From contig PKVB01000074.1 in NCBI GenBank assembly GCA_003131365.1, positions 5,721 to 19,017 of the forward strand: a stretch of 13,297 nt of DNA. Reading direction: 5' to 3'. Of the stretch, positions 6,998 through 13,297 are shown in pieces (positions within the stretch are counted from its first letter, which is position 1; each line of letters starts with the position of its first letter). This stretch comes from Gemmatimonadota bacterium. Lineage in GTDB: Bacteria > Gemmatimonadota > Gemmatimonadetes > Gemmatimonadales > Gemmatimonadaceae. Both the position numbers and the translations under genes were made by a program. The notes beneath the pieces were generated by a model that worked only from the letters and a program-made list of their open reading frames with translations, was not told the origin of the DNA and made no database searches.

Positions 6998-7350
6998 GTC
7001 TTGAGCGCGGCGTTCAGTTCTTCCTCTTCCGCTTCCCCTTCGCTTTCGGTGGCGGCGAGCTCCAGCTCCTCGGCGAGCTCGGCCCACACATCCTCGTCAT
7101 CCCGTTGTCCTCTCGCGCGCCGCGCTATGCGATGGCGGGTCTCTTCTCCGCTCGCGGGCGCCCATAGGAGCGCGACCGTCGCTCCCAGGATTGCTCCGAG
7201 AGCGATCCCGGCCGTGAAAAGCCCGATGTTGTTCCAGTCGGGCACCGTCTCGTTGGGAAGACCGTCCCGTTTGGGCTGAGGAATCGATCCGGGAGGCGGC
7301 GCCTTGGGGCTGGCCGATGCCGGTCTGGGCGGGCTGGGAGAGTTGAACAT
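6994..7350 (-). CDS. YtxH-like small membrane protein
   Basis: This 118-residue protein has a Pro/Ser-rich N-terminal tail (residues 1-38) and one membrane segment (about 43-64, GLFTAGIALGAILGATVALL). It carries the YtxH hallmark LLWAPASGEETRHRI (61-75) directly after the membrane segment. A charged C-terminus follows, first Arg-rich (77-82) then strongly acidic (85-112, with ELAEELELAATESEGEAEEE). YtxH proteins are small stress-associated or envelope proteins of unknown mechanism. The ATG at 7350 is chosen because an in-frame start further upstream is lacking; its ribosome binding site is weak. Its stop TAA (6996-6994) overlaps the TAG of the TPR gene in TTAG. It is divergent from the response regulator at 7425. 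Confidence 0.7.
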   Translation of the reverse strand: MFNSPSPPRPASASPKAPPPGSIPQPKRDGLPNETVPDWNNIGLFTAGIALGAILGATVALLWAPASGEETRHRIARRARGQRDDEDVWAELAEELELAATESEGEAEEEELNAALKT

Positions 7351-7424
7351 AAGAGCCTAGCTCAGGGGATGGTAAGAAATTTGCCCTGAACATCCGTCTA
7401 GCAATAGCCGTGCGAGGATGCTGA

Positions 7425-7814
7425 ATGAGCAGTTCAGGTAAAATGGTGTTATTGGTGGAAGACAACGAGGACAATCGAATCGTTTATTCCACCATCCTGA
7501 AGCACTTCGGTTACGAGGTAACCGAGGCATTGAATGGTGAGGAAGGAATAGCAAAGGCTCGGTCAGAAAAGCCTGACCTGATCCTGATGGACATCTCCAT
7601 TCCGATCATTGACGGCTGGGAGGCGACCCAGGTGTTGAAGCACGATCCGTCTACGAAGTCGATCCCCATTATAGCGCTGACCGCCCACGCGCTGGCGTCC
7701 GATCGTGAGAAAGCGATGGAGGTCGGCTGCGATGGGTACCTCGCCAAGCCCTGTGAGCCGAGAGCCGTAGTGGCGGAGGTGCAGAGATTTCTCGGCAAGA
7801 ACAATGGAGCCTAA
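7425..7814 (+). CDS. Single-domain response regulator (DivK/CheY-like)
   Basis: It has 129 residues, a receiver domain only, with no output domain. The receiver landmarks are complete: acidic pair E12/D13 (LLVEDNEDNR), phospho-acceptor D56 (LILMDISIPI), T86 (IIALTAHAL), and K108 followed by Pro (YLAKPCEP). The VEDNEDN opening and the LTAHAL-x-SDREKAM stretch resemble DivK and phosphorelay receivers. It should accept phosphate from a histidine kinase encoded elsewhere and signal by protein contact. GAGGA (7414-7418) lies 6 bases before the ATG. Its 3' end overlaps the diguanylate cyclase gene by 11 bases, which implies an operon with translational coupling. The 5' part is visibly less GC-rich than neighbouring genes. 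Confidence 0.92.
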   Translation: MSSSGKMVLLVEDNEDNRIVYSTILKHFGYEVTEALNGEEGIAKARSEKPDLILMDISIPIIDGWEATQVLKHDPSTKSIPIIALTAHALASDREKAMEVGCDGYLAKPCEPRAVVAEVQRFLGKNNGA

Positions 7815-8946
7815 GCAGAAGAAGCGGATTCTCGTCGTAGATGATCACGAGGACAACATCGAGCTGCTCCGGGCTCGCCTGGAGGCGCGCGGATACGAGG
7901 TATTCGGGGCCAGCGACGGTCAGGCGGCTTTGGATCAGGTGGAGCACGTCAGCCCCGACCTGATTCTGCTCGACGTGATGATGCCGAAGATGGACGGTAT
8001 GGAAGTCGTCCGCCGGCTGAAGGCCAACAAGAATCTTCCCTTCATTCCGGTGATCATGCAGACGGCGCTCGATTCGACCGAGAACAAGGTTGAGGGGCTG
8101 GACGCGGGCGCCGACGACTACATCACCAAGCCGATCAACTTCGCCGAGCTAGAGGCGCGGGTGAACTCGCTCCTCCGCATCAAGAAGCTCCAGTCCGACC
8201 TGGCGGCTACCAATGTGCTGCTCGCAGCGGCCAACGCGGAGCTCTCCGCGAAGAAGGAGGAGTTGTCGGAGGCGAACGACAAGTTGCTGCGGATTTCCCT
8301 CACGGACGGCCTTACCGACATCGACAACAGGCGCTGCCTGGAAGACCGCCTGCACGAGATGTGGCAGCACTCGTTGCGGCTCCACGAGCCTATCGCGCTC
8401 ATCATGTGCGACATCGACAAGTTCAAGAGCGTAAACGACAACTTCGGCCACCAGGCCGGGGACTCGGTGCTGAAGGAAGTCGCGCAGCTACTGAAGGGCG
8501 AGGCGCGTGAGATCGACCGCGTCGGACGCTATGGCGGCGAAGAGTTCCTTCTCATCCTGCCGGGCACCGTGCTTGATGCCGCGGTCACGTTCGCGGAGCG
8601 GCTGCGGGAGAAGGTGGATCGCCATACATTCACGTACTCTGGCGGGACGCTCACCCGGACGATAAGCTGCGGCGTCGCGGCCGCGCCCCACCCACGTGTG
8701 AACGACCAGGAAGCTCTTTTGAGAGCGGCGGACGATGCGCTCTACGTGGCGAAGGAGACCGGGCGCAACCGCGTGGTGCGCTTCGACGGCGCCGAATACA
8801 ACGCACACACGGAAAGCAAAGGAACCAAGACGTCGGATGGCGAAAAGCCGGTCAAGCAAGCAGGCGGAAGCGGAGGAAGTGGCTCCGCCCTTGGCGCGTC
8901 CTCAGGACCCAGGGACCCGGCAGAAGGCCGACGAGTCCAGGCTTAG
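7804..8946 (+). CDS. PleD-like response regulator with GGDEF domain, diguanylate cyclase
   Basis: It makes cyclic di-GMP from two GTP when its receiver is phosphorylated; cytosolic. It has 380 residues. The receiver (about 7-122) has D13/D14, phospho-acceptor D57 (LILLDVMMPKMDG), T87 and K109 (YITKPINF). A likely coiled coil links the domains (about 125-165). The GGDEF domain (about 165-328) starts at LTDGLTDIDNRR and has the metal and substrate stretch CDIDKFKSVNDNFGHQAGD. Its active-site signature is GGEEF (244-248), a functional variant. An intact inhibitory I-site RxxD (R235-E-I-D238) sits exactly five residues before it, so product inhibition is expected. The last 50 residues or so form a Gly/Ser/charged, disordered-looking tail, and its final 36 codons overlap the ligA start region. 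It overlaps the upstream regulator by 11 bases. A DivK-PleD style pair is inferred. Confidence 0.93.
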   Translation: MEPKQKKRILVVDDHEDNIELLRARLEARGYEVFGASDGQAALDQVEHVSPDLILLDVMMPKMDGMEVVRRLKANKNLPFIPVIMQTALDSTENKVEGLDAGADDYITKPINFAELEARVNSLLRIKKLQSDLAATNVLLAAANAELSAKKEELSEANDKLLRISLTDGLTDIDNRRCLEDRLHEMWQHSLRLHEPIALIMCDIDKFKSVNDNFGHQAGDSVLKEVAQLLKGEAREIDRVGRYGGEEFLLILPGTVLDAAVTFAERLREKVDRHTFTYSGGTLTRTISCGVAAAPHPRVNDQEALLRAADDALYVAKETGRNRVVRFDGAEYNAHTESKGTKTSDGEKPVKQAGGSGGSGSALGASSGPRDPAEGRRVQA

Positions 8947-10963
8947 CCGCGCGGGGGAGCTGCGGGCTCTCCTCACCCGCGCATCCCACGAATACTACGT
9001 TCTCGACCGTCCGACGATGCCGGACGCAGAGTACGACAAGCTCTTTCGAGAGCTGCAGGAGCTGGAGAGGACTTTTCCGGAATGCCTCACTCCGGATTCG
9101 CCGACTTTGCGTGTCGGTGCCGAGCCGCAGAGCCAGCTCTCCAAGCACGAGCATCTTCGGCAGATGCTCTCGCTCGACAACGCCTTCGACGACGAGGAGC
9201 TGCGCGCCTGGGAAGAGCGACTGGTGCGGATCGCCGGCGACGACGTCGCGAAATCGGGGTACACCGCGGAGCTCAAGATCGATGGCATCGCCGTCGCGCT
9301 CACGTACGAAAACCAGCTTTTCGTCAAGGGCGCCACACGCGGTAATGGCGCCATCGGCGAGGACGTGACGGTGAATCTCCGGACGGTGCGCGACGTTCCG
9401 CTGCGCCTGCACGAGAGCGCGCCGAAGGGACGCATCGAGATTCGCGGCGAGATCTACTTCCCCTTCGATCGCTTCGAGGAGATGAACGAAGCCAGGGCGC
9501 GCGCCGGCGACGCCGTCTTCGCCACTCCACGCAACGCCGCCGCCGGAAGCCTCCGGCAGCTCGATCCCGCCATCACCGCGTCTCGACCCCTCAGATTCTT
9601 TGGTTACTCCGTCGCCGCGCCCGACGGCATTGAGCTTCCATTCGAGACGCAGACGGAGCTGCTCGACGCGCTGGCGGAGTGGAGCGTCCCCGTGGCGCCG
9701 CATCGAAAGCGCGCGAAGACGCTAGCCGAAGTCGAGAAGTGGGCGTACGAGCTGGAGCACAGAATCCGGAGCGAGCTGAACTTCGGTATCGATGGCGGCG
9801 TCGTCAAAGTCGATTCTTTGCGCCTTCAGGAGGAGCTGGGCGTCGTCGTCGGCCGCGAGCCGCGCTGGGCGATCGCGCGCAAGTTCGCCCCCGACATCGC
9901 GGAGACCAGGTTGCTGAAGATCAGGGTCAATGTCGGTCGAACCGGGGCGCTGAATCCGTACGCGGAGCTCGAGCCGGTGGAGATCGGCGGTGTGATAGTG
10001 AAACTGGCGACGCTCCACAACGAAGACCTCGTCATCTCCAAGGATCTTCGTGAGGGTGATTGGGTGCAGGTGAAAAGAGCGGGCGATGTGATTCCGCAGA
10101 TCATCGGGCCGATTCCCGAACGGCGCACCGGCAGCGAGAAGCCGTGGAGCATGCCGAAGAAGTGCCCCGTGTGCGGAACGCCGGTGACCCGCGAAGTGGA
10201 TGAAGCCGCGATCTACTGCCCGAACATCGCATGTCCCGGGCGTCAGCTGGAAGGCCTGGTGCATTTCACGTCGCGGGGCGCGATGGACATCCGCGGACTT
10301 TCGTACGCCCGCATTCAACAGCTCGTGGAGGCCGGTCTGGTTCGCGATCCGGGAGATCTCTACGCGCTCACGCGCGAGCAGCTCCTCGAGCTCGAGGGCT
10401 ACGCCGACAAGGGCGCCGGCTCGCTGATCGCCGCGATCGAGGCATCGAAGTCACAACCGCTTCAGCGACTGCTGCACGCCCTTGGAATCCGGCACGTGGG
10501 ATCGATCGCGGCGCAGCTCCTCGCCCAGCACTTTGGAACGCTCGACGCGATCATGTCGGCGTCGGCGGACGACATTCTCAACGTGCGCGGCATCGGAGCG
10601 ACGATAGCCGATGGCGTGGTGGCGTATTTCTCCGATCCCGCCGGCCGCGCGCTCGTCGAAAGGCTAAGATCGCGCGGGGTCAATTTCACTGAGCCGCGCG
10701 CGGTTGTGGCGGGAGGACCGCTGGCCGGGATGACGCTTGTCATCACCGGCACTCTCCCGACCCTGAGCAGAGCGAAGGCGACCGCGACGATCGAAGCCGC
10801 CGGCGGACGGGTCACCGGATCCGTCTCCAAGTCGACAGATTTCCTGCTCGCCGGCGAAGATGCCGGAAGCAAACTCGAGAAGGCGAAGACGCTGGGCGTC
10901 GCGATAATTGACGAGGCCGACCTCTTGCGTCGAGTCAGCTCTCCCGCAACATCTACCGCGTGA
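8837..10963 (+). CDS. ligA: NAD+-dependent DNA ligase LigA
   Basis: It seals nicks in duplex DNA using NAD+; essential for Okazaki fragment joining and repair. From 8837 it has 708 residues (E. coli 671). All domains are visible: Ia NMN-binding region (about 37-110, with HEYYVLDRPTMPDAEYDKL), adenylation domain with catalytic K147 in KIDG, an OB fold (about 365-440, with VGRTGALNPYAEL and DWVQVKRAGDVIPQI), a four-cysteine zinc finger (C443, C446, C461, C466), helix-hairpin-helix region (about 475-610) and C-terminal BRCT (about 622-700, with GMTLVITGTLP and GGRVTGSVSKSTDFLLAGE). The start is uncertain: ATG 8837 gives a 36-residue extension over the family norm and a 110-base overlap with the cyclase gene. 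GTG 8879, preceded by GCGGAAG, would shorten both. It probably shares a transcript with the signalling genes upstream and the V4R gene downstream. Confidence 0.96.
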   Translation: MAKSRSSKQAEAEEVAPPLARPQDPGTRQKADESRLSRAGELRALLTRASHEYYVLDRPTMPDAEYDKLFRELQELERTFPECLTPDSPTLRVGAEPQSQLSKHEHLRQMLSLDNAFDDEELRAWEERLVRIAGDDVAKSGYTAELKIDGIAVALTYENQLFVKGATRGNGAIGEDVTVNLRTVRDVPLRLHESAPKGRIEIRGEIYFPFDRFEEMNEARARAGDAVFATPRNAAAGSLRQLDPAITASRPLRFFGYSVAAPDGIELPFETQTELLDALAEWSVPVAPHRKRAKTLAEVEKWAYELEHRIRSELNFGIDGGVVKVDSLRLQEELGVVVGREPRWAIARKFAPDIAETRLLKIRVNVGRTGALNPYAELEPVEIGGVIVKLATLHNEDLVISKDLREGDWVQVKRAGDVIPQIIGPIPERRTGSEKPWSMPKKCPVCGTPVTREVDEAAIYCPNIACPGRQLEGLVHFTSRGAMDIRGLSYARIQQLVEAGLVRDPGDLYALTREQLLELEGYADKGAGSLIAAIEASKSQPLQRLLHALGIRHVGSIAAQLLAQHFGTLDAIMSASADDILNVRGIGATIADGVVAYFSDPAGRALVERLRSRGVNFTEPRAVVAGGPLAGMTLVITGTLPTLSRAKATATIEAAGGRVTGSVSKSTDFLLAGEDAGSKLEKAKTLGVAIIDEADLLRRVSSPATSTA

Positions 10964-10980
10964 GATCGTCCTAACTTCGC

Positions 10981-11526
10981 ATGCCCACTACAGAAGCCCC
11001 CGAATTGATCGGCCTGGCGCAGCGCACGCTGCGCGATCTTCGCCTGCGCGTCGCGGGCGCCAGCGGCGGCGGACCCGATGCGCTTCGTGAGGCAGGGTAC
11101 GCGGGCGCCGGCTCGCTCTTCGACGCGTTCGAGAGCTGGCTCAGCGAACGTGGCTCGAGGAAGGCGGAAGATCTTCCCATCGACGAGTTCTCTGCGCGCG
11201 CCGCTGAGTTCTTCCAGGCGGCGGGATGGGGACGCGTGACGTTCCGCTCGCTGCACGACGCGCTCGCCGTGATCGACATCGAGGGATGCTGGGAAGCGCA
11301 GCTCCACGGTGAAGGCGAGAGTGGCTGCCATCTCACGATCGGGACACTGGCCGGATTCCTCGGCTGTCTCGCCGACTATCCGGTCGCGGTGATGGAGATC
11401 GAGTGCAGCGTTGGAGGAACGGCTCGGTGCCGGTTTCTCGCGGGCAATGCTGACATGCTCGAGCATGCTTACGAGCGGGTCTCTCGTGGAGAGGAGTGGG
11501 AGACGATCGGGGCGGGAGAGTTCTAG
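10981..11526 (+). CDS. V4R-domain (4-vinyl reductase-like) protein
   Basis: This 181-residue protein has a C-terminal part that matches the V4R pattern: CHLTIGTLAGFLGCL (116-130), then the VEVxExEC-type stretch VAVMEIECSVGGTARCRF (135-152), with conserved C116, E141, C142, C150 and the CRF end. V4R is a small-molecule or metal-binding fold found in BchJ-type proteins, in XylR/DmpR-like phenol sensors and in standalone proteins. The N-terminal half (1-90) is helical with no recognised domain. No DNA-binding or sigma-54 activation module is present, so it may be a sensor subunit or a ligand carrier rather than a regulator. It starts 17 bases after the ligA stop with no clear ribosome binding site, so expression probably depends on the ligA transcript. 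The gene is followed by the long palindrome. Confidence 0.65.
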   Translation: MPTTEAPELIGLAQRTLRDLRLRVAGASGGGPDALREAGYAGAGSLFDAFESWLSERGSRKAEDLPIDEFSARAAEFFQAAGWGRVTFRSLHDALAVIDIEGCWEAQLHGEGESGCHLTIGTLAGFLGCLADYPVAVMEIECSVGGTARCRFLAGNADMLEHAYERVSRGEEWETIGAGEF

Positions 11527-11811
11527 CGCCGGCTCTTGCTGAAAACGGCAACTGAACTGGCGGGAGGCGTCAGTAGCGTAGGTCCCAGTTATTTAGTTCA
11601 CAACGCCCGGACTTATCTCGGTAGGATCATGACACAAGCAAGTGCTCGTCCCCCGAGCGCCACAGAGGCAAGTCCCGACGTAGTGAACTATCGATCTGGC
11701 GTCTATGCTACTGACGCCTCCCGGCCGTTCAGTTGGTTTCTTAAGCCCGCGGCCCCCAGCCGGCCGGCCCACCGCCCTCAGCAGGTAGTTTTCGGTTGAT
11801 TTTGTTTTCGG
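11527..11811. other. Convergent intergenic region, 285 bases
   Basis: This is the longest non-coding stretch in the window. It holds the palindrome (11550-11734), a GC-rich segment (about 11745-11778), and two copies of GTTTTCGG at 11788-11795 and 11804-11811, 16 bases apart, just beyond the phosphoribosyltransferase stop. I find no convincing protein gene in it. Confidence 0.6.
11550..11734. repeat. Long imperfect palindrome (MITE-like or bidirectional hairpin)
   Basis: Outer arms 11550-11581 and 11703-11734 are inverted copies matching at 29 of 32 positions, including a perfect 16-base core GGGAGGCGTCAGTAGC. The match continues inward at lower identity (27 of 40 positions) to about 11621 and 11663, for example AGTTCAC and GGACTT/AAGTCC. 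About 41 bases remain in the middle, which hold their own small stem (GCTCG 11644-11648 with CGAGC 11654-11658). Both outer ends are followed by T-rich sequence on the outgoing strand (TTTCTT on plus, GTTTTC on minus). It sits between the convergent V4R and phosphoribosyltransferase genes. It could be a decayed miniature inverted-repeat element, a two-way terminator, or a structured RNA. No clear target-site duplication is seen. Confidence 0.85.
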
Positions 11812-12348
11812 CTAGGAGTTTGCCGATCGGAGCGCGTCCGCGTAAATGGGATTCGGCTTGAGCTCTCCATCGACAAGAATCTCCCGATCCCACGGCAGGA
11901 TGATCGTGCTCTCGGTCGCGATCGCGTGAAAATCCGGAGCGTAGCCGCCAGTGCGAATCGAGACCGCGGTCCGCACCTCTGCCGCGCCTCCCTCCTGAAC
12001 GGCGGACACCGCCAAACGCATCGTGTCTCCAGAATCGCACGTCTCGTCCACGATCAGCACGCGCTTGCCCCGTACCTCCTTCGGCGCGCTGCCGAAAACC
12101 TCGGGCGTTTCGCGCGCCCGCGATGTTCTGTACTTCCGGCTCACTACCAGTGAATGGAACTCGCGTCCAAGGATTGCCGCGATCACAGCGCCTGGAATCA
12201 CCCCAGCCGTGGCGATCCCGATGACGATCTCGGGGTCGTAGGCGCGCGCCACCTTGAGCGCCAGTCCGCGCGACAGCTCGCCGAAGAATGGCCATTCGAT
12301 TTCGAGGACGCCTTTGGCGGCGTCGACCGTGTGTTTCCGCGGTGACAT
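11812..12348 (-). CDS. Phosphoribosyltransferase (type I fold, hypoxanthine/xanthine PRT-like)
   Basis: This 178-residue protein has the type I phosphoribosyltransferase fold. The PRPP-binding loop is VLIVDETCDSGDT (97-109), preceded by the core strand IVIGIATAGVIPGAVIAAIL (41-60) containing the pyrophosphate-loop position. It has VVSRKYR (68-74) and, late in the chain, IILPWDRE (about 150), a pattern seen in the COG2236-type predicted hypoxanthine/xanthine phosphoribosyltransferases. It should couple a purine base to PRPP in salvage, but the base is inferred and other roles are possible. The ATG at 12348 has GAGAG a few bases upstream. It is divergent from the TPR gene at 12426 (77 bases between) and convergent with the V4R gene, with the palindrome between them. 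A nucleoside phosphorylase (deoA) elsewhere in the window is not adjacent, so no pathway link is claimed. Confidence 0.82.
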   Translation of the reverse strand: MSPRKHTVDAAKGVLEIEWPFFGELSRGLALKVARAYDPEIVIGIATAGVIPGAVIAAILGREFHSLVVSRKYRTSRARETPEVFGSAPKEVRGKRVLIVDETCDSGDTMRLAVSAVQEGGAAEVRTAVSIRTGGYAPDFHAIATESTIILPWDREILVDGELKPNPIYADALRSANS

Positions 12349-12425
12349 TTTGCTCTCAAGCTGTTCGGGGAAAAGCAGTTAGGTTAAGCTAGCCCTCTCA
12401 CATCATAGTCGGTAGATTCGACCAA

Positions 12426-12902
12426 ATGTCATTCTGGGACCGCCTTACGGGCGGCAAGCCGAAGCCGGCGACCGAAAACCTCGACTACCTCAACGAGGCG
12501 CTCGCGCTGGAACGTCAGGGCGATTATGATGCCGCGCTGACGTCGTATCGGCTCGCCCTCCGCCAGAGACCCAACAATCACAAGGTCCTCCAGAACATGG
12601 CAATCGCCTACTCGAAGCTTGGTCAGCTCGACGAGGCGATTCGCTGCTACCGTCGCGCTCTCGCGGTCGAGCCCAAGCTTTCGGGAGCACACTACGGTCT
12701 GGCTTTTCTTCTTCTCAGGCGCGGTGAATTGAGCGACGCGGCGTTTCACCTCGAGGCGTTTCTGATGGATCCGCCGAAAAGCGCCGAAGCCGAGCGCTGG
12801 GTGAAGCACGCCCAGAAGACTCTCGACGAGATGAAGAGCGCCGAACCTCCTCCTTCAAACCCGCAATTGAAGACCAGCGACTATCCGGGGATTTCGGAAT
12901 AG
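12426..12902 (+). CDS. TPR-repeat protein upstream of parA
   Basis: This 158-residue protein has about three tetratricopeptide repeats: 20-50 (ALERQGDYDAALTSYRLAL), 52-85 (NMAIAYSKLGQLDEAIRCY, then RRALAVEP), and 86-118 (GAHYGLAFLLLRRGELSDAA). A short N-terminal segment beginning MSFWDRLTGGKPKP recalls the start of small cytosolic scaffold proteins; no signal peptide. The C-terminal 30 residues or so are Pro-rich. TPRs bind proteins. The stop TAG (12900-12902) is followed directly by the ATG of the ParA-type gene, so the two are probably translated together, and the TPR protein may act with that ATPase. This functional link is inference. No clear ribosome binding site precedes the ATG at 12426. 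Confidence 0.85.
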   Translation: MSFWDRLTGGKPKPATENLDYLNEALALERQGDYDAALTSYRLALRQRPNNHKVLQNMAIAYSKLGQLDEAIRCYRRALAVEPKLSGAHYGLAFLLLRRGELSDAAFHLEAFLMDPPKSAEAERWVKHAQKTLDEMKSAEPPPSNPQLKTSDYPGISE

Positions 12903-13297
12903 ATGGGAGCGGTACTCGCTGTCGTAAGCCAGAAGGGAGGAGTCGGCAAAACCACTACCGCTGTAAATCTCGCCGCCGCGTTCGCGCGCCGGGGAATGAA
13001 AACGCTGCTCATCGATGTCGATCCGCAGGGATCGGTGCGCTACGGCTCCGGCCTCGCGCGCGGTCACGCGACGGCGGGATTCGCCGACTACCTGAACGGC
13101 GAGCGCAGCCTCCGCGAGATCATTCTGCCGACGGCTCTTCCGTGGCTGCGTGTCATTCTTGCCGGCTCCGTCGCCGATGAGTCGGACCACGCCGTGTACT
13201 CGCAGCTGGTGCGTGAGACGAATGTCCTCCAGGACCTGCTTCAAATGGCCGAGCAGCGGTGCCAGGTTGTAGTCGTCGACACGCCGCCCGGGCTGGC
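12903..13297 (+). CDS. ParA/Soj/MinD-type P-loop ATPase, N-terminal part (3' end outside window)
   Basis: The frame is open from the ATG at 12903 to the window edge (131 codons and two bases). The protein starts AVLAVVSQKGGVGKTTTAVN: a deviant Walker A motif with the signature lysine K11 and the P-loop lysine K16, as in ParA, Soj and MinD. LLIDVDPQGS (Walker A') and VVVVDTPPG (Walker B, near the end) complete the nucleotide site. Such ATPases dimerise with ATP and position chromosomes, plasmids or protein complexes. No plasmid partition gene or ParB is seen, so a chromosomal role is likely. GGGGA or CGGA upstream may serve as the ribosome binding site. It directly follows the TPR gene. Confidence 0.9.
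   Translation, partial: MGAVLAVVSQKGGVGKTTTAVNLAAAFARRGMKTLLIDVDPQGSVRYGSGLARGHATAGFADYLNGERSLREIILPTALPWLRVILAGSVADESDHAVYSQLVRETNVLQDLLQMAEQRCQVVVVDTPPGL

Noticed and set aside
7362..7389. Dyad TCAGGG ... CCCTGA between the YtxH-like gene and the response regulator
   Set aside because: Six-base arms with 16 bases between them are expected by chance in a region of this length. No promoter elements align with it.
11629..11799. 56-residue open frame from ATG 11629 across the right half of the palindrome
   Set aside because: It lies on the palindrome, has no good ribosome binding site, and differences between the two arms in this frame are not biased toward synonymous changes (5 of 16). The other arm has a stop in the same frame.
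11788..11811. Two GTTTTCGG copies 16 bases apart near the phosphoribosyltransferase stop
   Set aside because: Short, only two copies, no dyad and no T-run in the proper place for a terminator; no function can be supported.

Overview
This is a GC-rich bacterial chromosomal segment with tightly packed genes on both strands. The gene mix (secreted GH3 glycosidase, single-domain Ig-like lipoprotein, many TPR and small accessory proteins, a DivK/PleD-like pair, NAD-dependent ligase) suggests a soil-type Gram-negative, possibly Gemmatimonadota. No rRNA or marker protein in the window settles the phylum, so this is an inference. No tRNA, rRNA, CRISPR array, insertion sequence, phage gene or replication origin is visible.

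Layout. 1-233: C-terminus of a GNAT acetyltransferase, then an unrecognised 118-residue protein. 589-651: an almost perfect tandem duplication that ends the unknown gene and leads into a periplasmic GH3 beta-glucosidase (bglX-like, 670-2985). This gene runs tail to tail into an Ig-like lipoprotein gene on the minus strand, and the two stop codons share CTAG. 3509-4822: a same-strand run of three small genes, a DinB/YfiT-like protein, a frameshifted MmcQ/YjbR-family gene and a VOC/glyoxalase-fold protein. 4854-6182 (minus): thymidine phosphorylase (deoA), divergent from an exported TPR protein that resembles the RMDN family. That gene meets a minus-strand YtxH-like membrane protein, again with overlapping stop codons.

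7425-11526 is a same-strand cluster. It holds a single-domain response regulator, a PleD-like receiver-GGDEF diguanylate cyclase, NAD+-dependent DNA ligase (ligA) and a V4R-domain protein. The first three overlap: 11 nt between the regulator and the cyclase, 110 nt between the cyclase and ligA. The V4R gene follows after 17 nt. The cluster looks co-transcribed, mixing signalling with an essential replication and repair gene.

11527-11811 is the only sizeable gap. It contains the most unusual structure in the window, a 185-nt imperfect palindrome between two convergent genes. Beyond it lie a minus-strand phosphoribosyltransferase, a divergent TPR protein, and the N-terminal part of a ParA/Soj-type ATPase that runs off the end.

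I see no complete new defence, secretion or biosynthetic system. The best leads are the palindrome at 11550-11734, the homopolymer frameshift at 4166-4171, the tandem duplication at 589-651, and the long cyclase-ligA overlap.
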